Source: a virus. Taken from it: a DNA stretch of 41,774 nucleotides. Shown here one piece after another: positions 36,069-41,774 of this stretch (position 1 is its first letter; every line of letters begins with the position of its first letter). The DNA is taken from positions 1 to 41,774 of IMG/VR virus record IMGVR_UViG_3300023223_000483; one strand, given 5' to 3'. Under the pieces are notes generated by a model, which saw only the letters and a program-made list of their open reading frames with translations, did no database searches and had not been told where the DNA came from. Both the position numbers and the translations under genes were made by a program.

Positions 36069-36614
36069 ATGACTGTTAACGTTGATCCGTTTATACGCAA
36101 TTACCCTGTCCGATGGACTAATCAGGACGGCGGTCTGTCAGAGGAGGCCAACGGGTTTATGGAATACCTTGTCCGTTTCCTCAGAGACCTGCGAGAGAGG
36201 ACGGGGGGTGCCACAGATATAATCAACGAGATAAACCAGACATTAAATACTAACGTAGAACAAATAACGTCTGGCGCTGAGTTATTATCCATAGCCAATG
36301 ACCTTAACGATATTACTCCACACCCAGTCGATGAACTGACGTGGACAAAAAGAATACTGACTATTGATGCTACGGCGGGGCCTAGAGACATTTACGAGCT
36401 AAGGCTTGGTAAGACTGTTTTTATGGAAAGGTTCCCAGGCATCAACAGTGAGTTAATAGCTATCAATGGCGATGGCACGCTGATTAATGTTGACGGTAAT
36501 GGCAATAATATTAAGATTGACGGCATAATAACGGACAGTGTTAACTGGCAAACAGAGAGCAAAAGCATTCATTTTCACTGGTTTGAAGACGGTCCGTATT
36601 GGGTGGCCATATGA
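36069..36614 (+). CDS. Tail accessory protein (181 aa)
   Basis: Helical N-terminal half (PVRWTNQDGGLSEEANGFM; LVRFLRDLRER) and a beta-rich C-terminal half (INGDGTLINVDGNGNNIKID) ending in a short aromatic segment. The position after the gp10-like gene fits a tail needle or nozzle-associated protein. It directly follows the gp10-like stop. No family assigned. Confidence 0.55.
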   Translation: MTVNVDPFIRNYPVRWTNQDGGLSEEANGFMEYLVRFLRDLRERTGGATDIINEINQTLNTNVEQITSGAELLSIANDLNDITPHPVDELTWTKRILTIDATAGPRDIYELRLGKTVFMERFPGINSELIAINGDGTLINVDGNGNNIKIDGIITDSVNWQTESKSIHFHWFEDGPYWVAI

Positions 36615-36784
36615 GTTATAACGCTGATCCGGCGCTAACAAAGCAGGATGTCAGATTAAAGCTGACACAACAGGAATTGCTTGAAAGAATCCTGGTGCAA
36701 CTGACAAAGCTGGTTGTGTACCAAGAGGAAGCAATGGGTTATGAAATTAAAGACGAAGATGTGGAGACATTAACATGCAAATAG
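36611..36784 (+). CDS. Small tail-region protein (57 aa)
   Basis: The ATG at 36611 overlaps the previous stop (ATGA). MSYNADPALTKQDVRLKLTQ then ELLERILVQLTKLVV form a helical protein. It overlaps the next gene by 10 bases. Possibly a chaperone or linker in the tail; no family recognised. Confidence 0.55.
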   Translation: MSYNADPALTKQDVRLKLTQQELLERILVQLTKLVVYQEEAMGYEIKDEDVETLTCK

Positions 36785-37362
36785 ACGACGGTACAGGAAC
36801 AGGTTTAAAAGCAAAAGTAGATAGCTTAAATCGACTTCATAACTTCTCTGTTGTTCGTAGTGAAGAGACGGATGCAGCGGTCAATGCTAGATCATACGTA
36901 ATAGAAAGCGGACTAATAACATTGACTAGCGCGAACAAAAGTGCTGTATTTTATTTAAAAAATACTGAATTAGTTAGGTTATTTATCGATGTGTTTATAA
37001 TTTACGCTGGATTATCAACAGGCGGAACGGATGGGGATTCTTCAATTGTTGAGATCCTTAAAAACCCAACTGCGGGAACTATAGTTTCAGGCGCGGTAAA
37101 CGTTGATATTGAATCGAACAGGAATTTCTCATCAATATCACCTTTAGATGCCGACGCGTTTAAGGGAGCCGAAGCTAATACGTTTACCGATGGTAATACC
37201 CACTTGATTGCCGGATTTTCTCCCGATACAGATGAATTTAAGAGTGGCATTATCCTTTCGAACGGTAACTCAGTAGGTGTCAATGTCACTCCGCCAGCTT
37301 CAAATACATCTATGGCCGTTTCCATAGGCGTCATATGCCATACTGAGGAACTTGTATTTTGA
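36775..37362 (+). CDS. Structural protein with DGTGTG..AKVD motif (195 aa)
   Basis: The start IDDGTGTGLKAKVDSLNRL is a motif that recurs at the N-terminus of many phage structural proteins. The rest is beta-rich (YVIESGLITLTSANKSAVFY; VRLFIDVFIIYAGLSTGG) without Cys clusters. The following gene starts with a related motif. Likely part of the tail or capsid exterior. Confidence 0.6.
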   Translation: MQIDDGTGTGLKAKVDSLNRLHNFSVVRSEETDAAVNARSYVIESGLITLTSANKSAVFYLKNTELVRLFIDVFIIYAGLSTGGTDGDSSIVEILKNPTAGTIVSGAVNVDIESNRNFSSISPLDADAFKGAEANTFTDGNTHLIAGFSPDTDEFKSGIILSNGNSVGVNVTPPASNTSMAVSIGVICHTEELVF

Positions 37363-38456
37363 GCGCGCCTGTAAGGTTGGAAGATGGGGACGGATCAGGG
37401 TTAAGCCAGGATGTTCTCGGTAAGGACGGGCGCAGTGGGGCGTACGTTTTGACCGATGAACGCCGGACGTCTTCGCCTGCCTTGTTAGCATTTTTCAATC
37501 CTACATTTGGCGTTGATATGAATATCAATGCTGCATTTAGCGGCACTCCAGAGCCAGTACACAACGGTATTGATACTATTGAGTGGACGGGCAGCACAAT
37601 TGCTGGATCGTCATATACGTTTAATTCAACAGCGCAAGCAAATACCGGGATTCGATCGGTTGAAATAAATGCGGCTGCTATCAACGACATTGCACAGTTT
37701 TTAAATCCTGGCGGTAGCATTGATTTTAGTGTAACTCCTTTTGTGGCATTAACGCTGTTTATCAGAGTAGAGAATAACTGGAGTGCAGGCGATTCTATAT
37801 CTGTATATGGGTACGATACGGTTGGAGGTGTTCAGGTTGGGGACAAGGTATTATTGGAAGACTTTTTTAATGAATCAGAGCAGGGAGTATTCCAGCAACT
37901 TACCATTCTGCTGACAGATATGAACTTGCAATCATCGACCATTGACTCATTCAGAATACAAACTGAAGCGAGGCAAGGTACGGCCCCACTGTGGTATATA
38001 GATGATTGGCAGATAGAGCAGACTGGTGATCCAGTAATTTATGAGGTGGTTCCTACTCCAGATAGTATTTTTGAGCTGACAAAATTGAGAGTTATATTTG
38101 CTGACACTGGATCTACTACGCTAGCAGATGGGACCATGCCACTATTAGACTATGAATTATTCCTTAGTGAGCCAGTGAAAGCAATAGGGATCATATTTAG
38201 AATTATATCGTCCGGCGAAGTAGTATTTCAGTCGCAAACCAGACAATTGTCAGACTTGCTGCTCTCTGGAAGTATTAATAATTTGGTAAGCACTGGCACC
38301 AAAACGTACATGGATATAGATATTGACTTTAACGACATAACGACTCTGACTCTCGACTCTCGAACATTTGACCGCATGGAAGTAATATTAGCGGAAGACT
38401 GGACAGGACTTGATTTGTTTAGAGTGATAGCAAGCGTCCAGGTGGAGCAAATATAA
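37359..38456 (+). CDS. Large beta-rich tail protein (365 aa)
   Basis: It starts SAPVRLEDGDGSGLSQDVLG, related to the DGTGTG motif of the previous gene. The body is a set of beta domains (NINAAFSGTPEPVHNGIDTI; SFRIQTEARQGTAPLWYIDD looks like a jelly-roll or carbohydrate-binding module). No enzyme motif seen. Probably a tail appendage or accessory glycan-binding protein. GTG-like start is excluded; TTG at 37359 is used, with no ATG nearby. Overlaps the upstream gene by 4 bases. Confidence 0.6.
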   Translation: MSAPVRLEDGDGSGLSQDVLGKDGRSGAYVLTDERRTSSPALLAFFNPTFGVDMNINAAFSGTPEPVHNGIDTIEWTGSTIAGSSYTFNSTAQANTGIRSVEINAAAINDIAQFLNPGGSIDFSVTPFVALTLFIRVENNWSAGDSISVYGYDTVGGVQVGDKVLLEDFFNESEQGVFQQLTILLTDMNLQSSTIDSFRIQTEARQGTAPLWYIDDWQIEQTGDPVIYEVVPTPDSIFELTKLRVIFADTGSTTLADGTMPLLDYELFLSEPVKAIGIIFRIISSGEVVFQSQTRQLSDLLLSGSINNLVSTGTKTYMDIDIDFNDITTLTLDSRTFDRMEVILAEDWTGLDLFRVIASVQVEQI

Positions 38457-38800
38457 TGGCAAGAACACCAACGGCATTTAAAACAGAAACGCAACTGGGA
38501 ACGACGGCGACAACGTTGACAAGTAATTCGGTCGCTGGTACTCAGCAGTTAATTACGAGCGTTAGCTTTTTCAATCAATCGGAAACTGAGAACGTGACTG
38601 TTCAGATAAACCGTTACTCATCGGCGGCTGCGACCACAAACATTATAGCGGAAAGAGCGATTCCACCTCGGCAACCATGGAACGCGATCACACCTAGAAA
38701 CAAGGTTATAGAAAACGGTTTCACACTGTCAGCACAGGCCAGCGTAGCTAACGTAGTAAACGCTGAGTGTGACGGTACATTAATCACAGTAGACGCGTAG
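38456..38800 (+). CDS. Small beta-rich structural protein (114 aa)
   Basis: LGTTATTLTSNSVAGTQQLI, VSFFNQSETENVTVQINRY, IPPRQPWNAITPRN and a final VNAECDGTLITVDA. It follows a general pattern of small tail or decoration proteins with an immunoglobulin-like sandwich. The start shares a base with the previous stop. Confidence 0.55.
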   Translation: MARTPTAFKTETQLGTTATTLTSNSVAGTQQLITSVSFFNQSETENVTVQINRYSSAAATTNIIAERAIPPRQPWNAITPRNKVIENGFTLSAQASVANVVNAECDGTLITVDA

Positions 38801-38808
38801 AGGTAAGC

Positions 38809-39762
38809 ATGGGTTTTGATTTTGGCGATTTAGTTAAGGGTGGCGTGGGGTTTGCGCTTGGTGGCCCTGCCGGGGCAGCCATAGCATTAGGCGCGGGCAA
38901 AGCTATTTCTGGTGGTTTAAAAGCCCCAGGCAGAGCTGCGGATGCGCAAGTAGCGGCCGGTGAACGCGCTTTAGAATTCGGGGCCGAGCAGATAGCGCCA
39001 TTTAGAGACTTGGGTATTGAAGGAACTGAATTATTAAGTCCTTTCTTGTCGGGTGAACAACCATCATTTGGCGGATTCGAGACTGATCCTAATAGAGTGC
39101 TAAACAATCCATTATTTCAAGCGCTTGCTGGAGATCAAGAGCAGCGTTTAATAAACCAAAGGGCCGCTTTAGGTCTTGGGGGTAGCGGCGGCACACGTCG
39201 AGATCTTAATAAAAACTTGTTACTGCTGGGCAATCAGTTTCAACAGCAAGACATTGGGAATCAGCAACAAGAGTTTCAGAATAGGTTGTCATTGAATCAG
39301 AATAGGTTTAACCAATTGTTTGATGTGTCTCGCATGGGTGCCAACGCAGCAACCCAGCAAGCAACCACTGGTGCGGGCATCATACAAGGCATTGGGAATG
39401 CTCAGAGTGCTGGCATAATCGGCAAGCAGAACGCGATTAGCGGATTATTAGGTCAGGTTGGTGGAGCGGTTAGCGGAGGCGTGCTTGGTGATGCGGGCGC
39501 TTTAGGCGGCGGAATTGGTGCCGGGGGCGGTGCATTGCTCGGACTGTTTAGTGACGTCAGACTGAAAGATAATATAGAATTTGTAGAGACCATTCACGGC
39601 GTGAATATGTATCAGTGGGACTGGAATGACAAAGGCGCTGAATTGGCAGGTGATCAGCCCGAGTATGGTCCAATGGCTCAAGAACTGCGGGAAACGCATC
39701 CACACCTAGTCAAAGAGAATGAGTCAGGATACTTAATGATAACGAGCGAGGTGGTGCACTAA
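38809..39762 (+). CDS. DNA ejection protein (P22 gp7-like) with S74-type C-terminus
   Basis: 317 residues. The Gly/Ala-rich N-terminus (LVKGGVGFALGGPAGAAIAL) and Gln/Asn-rich middle (NQFQQQDIGNQQQEFQNRL) are typical of small ejection proteins. From residue 245 the segment FSDVRLKDNIEFVETIHGVN, then YQWDWND and YGPMAQEL resemble the intramolecular chaperone (S74) ending of some phage proteins, which folds and may then be cut. Here it is about 70 residues, shorter than the full domain. It is the first of three ejection genes. Confidence 0.8.
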   Translation: MGFDFGDLVKGGVGFALGGPAGAAIALGAGKAISGGLKAPGRAADAQVAAGERALEFGAEQIAPFRDLGIEGTELLSPFLSGEQPSFGGFETDPNRVLNNPLFQALAGDQEQRLINQRAALGLGGSGGTRRDLNKNLLLLGNQFQQQDIGNQQQEFQNRLSLNQNRFNQLFDVSRMGANAATQQATTGAGIIQGIGNAQSAGIIGKQNAISGLLGQVGGAVSGGVLGDAGALGGGIGAGGGALLGLFSDVRLKDNIEFVETIHGVNMYQWDWNDKGAELAGDQPEYGPMAQELRETHPHLVKENESGYLMITSEVVH

Positions 39763-41012
39763 TGGCTGATCTAAACCCAAACATTATATTGTCTGGCCGC
39801 ACGCCTGATTTTAGTGGGAATATTCCCCGCATCTTGCAATCTGCCCAAGGAATACAAAACTTGCGCACCCAGCAAGCCGAGGCGCCCATAAGAAACCAAT
39901 TGCTTGAGCAGAGGGTAGCGGCTGGCGAGCAATTAGGCGAGCAACGTTCTGCGCAGAACAGGCAGAGCGCGCAAAGGGAGATTGCAATAGGCTTGCAAGC
40001 CATGAAACAGCGCGTAGATGCAGGAGATCTGGCCGGGGCCAATAGGGTGATCGATGGCTTAGGATTGTCCGCTGACATTGTAAGTCAGCTAAAGGGCGGA
40101 TTCCTTGACGATGCAGGAAACCCGGAAACGCTAGAAGCAATGCGGGCAGAGATCGATAGTTCCCTTGCTGCTCTTGATCCACAAATATCAGCACAGTCAT
40201 CGGTAAGGCAAAGAGAGTTTGAATTTTTGACGAAAGATCTCTCAGAAGAAGAAGTTGATGAAGCGACGCGGATAAGGCTAGGGCTAGCACCTAGAGCGAT
40301 AGGAGCGGCAGGAAGGACCGTCAACATAGGCGGTGTGGAAAAGTTTTTTGATCCGGTAGACCTAGAAGTAACGCCAATTATAATCGATGGAGAAGAGGTA
40401 ACCGCTCAAACAACCGCAAAAAGCAGGCGTTTAATTGAAAGTAATATTGTTACGGCCAGAGAGAGCGCCAAGAATTCAGCCGGGGTAGTCAAGCAAAATT
40501 TTGAAACTATTCAAACGATTAATAAAAATATTAGGAACCTGAATAAAGCAATCACAGTACTTAAAAAGCCAGGAGCTAAAACCGGAGCCATAGAGCGATT
40601 TTTGCCAAGCATTACGGCTGCGGCTGTTGAACTTGATAATATAAGAAAAGAATTAGGTTTGGACGTTGTTGGTGGTACTACTTTTGGAGCTTTATCGGCG
40701 GGAGAACTTGCGCTGGCTCTAGACGTTGCGCTACCTACGGGGCTAGATGAACCTGAATTGATTGATTTTCTGGAGCGACGCAAAATCGCGCAGTTGAAGC
40801 TATCAGATTTTTTAAGCGAGGGTATAAGTTTTCTTGGCGGAGTAGACGAGGACGGGGTTCCTAACACGATAGCCGGGTTTGTTAATTTCCAAGAAAGTAA
40901 ACGCCCAGGCGGGCAAGGTGGAGCGCAACCGAGAACAGGCGGTACGATAATGATTGATGCCAGCGGCAACCGAGCAAGGGTTTTCGGCGATGGCACATTC
41001 GAGGAGTTATAA
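39762..41012 (+). CDS. Second ejection (internal virion) protein (416 aa)
   Basis: Mostly helical, rich in Gln, Ala and Arg: RTQQAEAPIRNQLLEQRVAA, NRQSAQREIAIGLQAMKQRV, DAGDLAGANRVIDGLGL. This is the Gln/Ala-rich coiled pattern of P22 gp20/gp16 relatives. The C-terminal third has a Gly/Pro-rich linker and ends in a short beta unit (RARVFGDGTFEEL). It starts in the stop of the previous gene. A membrane- or DNA-tunnel role is inferred. Confidence 0.75.
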   Translation: MADLNPNIILSGRTPDFSGNIPRILQSAQGIQNLRTQQAEAPIRNQLLEQRVAAGEQLGEQRSAQNRQSAQREIAIGLQAMKQRVDAGDLAGANRVIDGLGLSADIVSQLKGGFLDDAGNPETLEAMRAEIDSSLAALDPQISAQSSVRQREFEFLTKDLSEEEVDEATRIRLGLAPRAIGAAGRTVNIGGVEKFFDPVDLEVTPIIIDGEEVTAQTTAKSRRLIESNIVTARESAKNSAGVVKQNFETIQTINKNIRNLNKAITVLKKPGAKTGAIERFLPSITAAAVELDNIRKELGLDVVGGTTFGALSAGELALALDVALPTGLDEPELIDFLERRKIAQLKLSDFLSEGISFLGGVDEDGVPNTIAGFVNFQESKRPGGQGGAQPRTGGTIMIDASGNRARVFGDGTFEEL

Positions 41013-41016
41013 ATAA

Positions 41017-41774
41017 ATGGCCTTTGACTTATCGACAGCCAGACCAGAACAGCAAGCCCCGCCAGATCAGACCCAAGCGCAGCCAGTACAACAGGGCGCA
41101 GGCTTTGACTTATCATCGGCCAGACCTGAAGCGGAAGGACCTCAAAGGATAACGCCAGCACCCAGGCCTAGAGGTGGCAGCGGCCGAGGTGGCACGGCCG
41201 TCCGCAATGCTGACATAAGGGAAGGTAAAAACCTGTTGAACCTGATGGATCAAGGTGTGTTGAACGTCCAAGGGCTAACCGAACAACAACAGGGCAACCT
41301 TGAGGTCGAGAGAATCAAGGCAATCCCCGAGCTTGCCGATGTTGGATTGCGGAATTTCCTGGGGGAGGAAGGGCTTGATACTTTCATCACGGCGGCCGTT
41401 GGGCTAACGACCTTCGACCCTGCGGAATTTGGTAAGATTTTAAGCAGTAGACACCCACAAATATCCACAACTCTGACAAAAGACGGGCAGACTATAGCGA
41501 TAAATACGGCAGAAGGGACGGTGGTTAATCTCAACAAGCCAGACTTATCAATGATTGATATCTTTCAGGGCCTGGGGGTTGCTTCAGCATTCACCCCAGC
41601 AGCGAGATTAGCGGCGGCGGCACCAGCGGCAGCAACAAGATTTTTTGGTCAACAGGCACCAGCGGCGACAACCAGGGCGATAGCTGGTGGAGCCGGAGCA
41701 GGGGCGACCGAGGCAGTAATCCAGAAAGCACAAGCGGAAGCCGGGGGAACTTTTAACAAGCCCGATATAGCCTT
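41017..41774 (+). CDS. Large ejection (internal virion) protein, 5' part
   Basis: The ATG at 41017 follows the previous stop by 4 bases, and GAGGAG lies upstream. The protein begins MAFDLSTARPEQQAPP; the same short unit recurs about 28 residues later as GFDLSSARPE. After a Pro/Gln-rich linker come helical and Ala-rich segments. The frame runs off the right end and continues at base 2 of the window to the stop at 1555, making 722 residues in all. Largest of the three ejection proteins, it probably forms the tunnel or crosses the host membrane. Confidence 0.8.
   Translation, partial: MAFDLSTARPEQQAPPDQTQAQPVQQGAGFDLSSARPEAEGPQRITPAPRPRGGSGRGGTAVRNADIREGKNLLNLMDQGVLNVQGLTEQQQGNLEVERIKAIPELADVGLRNFLGEEGLDTFITAAVGLTTFDPAEFGKILSSRHPQISTTLTKDGQTIAINTAEGTVVNLNKPDLSMIDIFQGLGVASAFTPAARLAAAAPAAATRFFGQQAPAATTRAIAGGAGAGATEAVIQKAQAEAGGTFNKPDIA
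41631..41774. repeat. Right copy of the 144-bp end repeat
   Basis: Identical to 1-144. The gene that begins at 41017 continues in frame when this copy is joined to base 145. See the left copy. Confidence 0.95.

Noticed and set aside
1-41774. CRISPR array, integrase or insertion sequence
   Set aside because: No regularly spaced repeats, no recombinase motif and no transposase were seen on either strand.

Overview
The window is one complete unit of a tailed-phage genome. Bases 1-144 are identical to bases 41631-41774, so the sequence closes into a circle of 41,630 bp, and one gene runs across the join. The late genes fit a short-tailed podovirus packaged P22/Sf6 style: an Sf6-like small terminase, a large terminase with Walker and nuclease motifs, a P22-type portal, a scaffold, a SU10-type (DUF5309) major capsid protein, a head-tail adaptor, a P22 gp10-like DNA stabilisation protein, three ejection (internal virion) proteins and a tailspike. 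There is no integrase, DNA polymerase, helicase or primase that I can recognise, so replication probably leans on the host. The host is likely a gammaproteobacterium, because the phage carries CsrA, ERF, NinB-like and YbcO-like (DUF1364) proteins, all familiar from phages of that class. This is inference, not proof.

Layout. (1) 3987-9841, minus strand: a tightly coupled leftward operon. From its promoter outward it holds small membrane proteins, an ERF single-strand annealing protein, a replisome-organiser-like protein, a NinB-like protein, a lipoprotein, zinc-binding small proteins, a DUF1364 nuclease, a CsrA translational regulator and a terminal HNH endonuclease. (2) 9842-9988: a divergent promoter region in which the same 10-mer, AACGTGATAC, lies between the -35 and -10 boxes of both promoters. 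(3) 9989-17737, plus strand: a rightward early region of many small proteins, including a Cro-like protein, an AraC-type DNA-binding domain, a DEDDh exonuclease, a winged-helix regulator behind its own operator, and a T7-endonuclease-I-like resolvase. (4) 17738-20217: a membrane protein followed by about 2 kb of structured RNA. This holds one canonical tRNA (CAU anticodon) and several tRNA-like units whose acceptor, D and T arms are good but whose anticodon arms do not fold normally. (5) 20218-21590: small accessory proteins, including ASCH and DUF1737 types. (6) 21664-41774 and on through 1-3949, plus strand: the late region, from accessory virion proteins through packaging, head, tail and ejection genes to the tailspike, ending at a hairpin terminator at 3966-3987.

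How it works together. The two early operons probably share one repressor through the repeated operator. The leftward arm supplies recombination-dependent replication functions and ends with CsrA, which could reprogram host or phage mRNA translation. The rightward arm supplies regulators, nucleases and host-takeover proteins, then the RNA region. Late genes are packed with overlapping start and stop codons. Oddities worth attention are CsrA, the tRNA-like array, an apparent frameshift in the tailspike at a run of eight G, a 13-bp duplication that displaces a start codon, and the absence of any recognisable endolysin.
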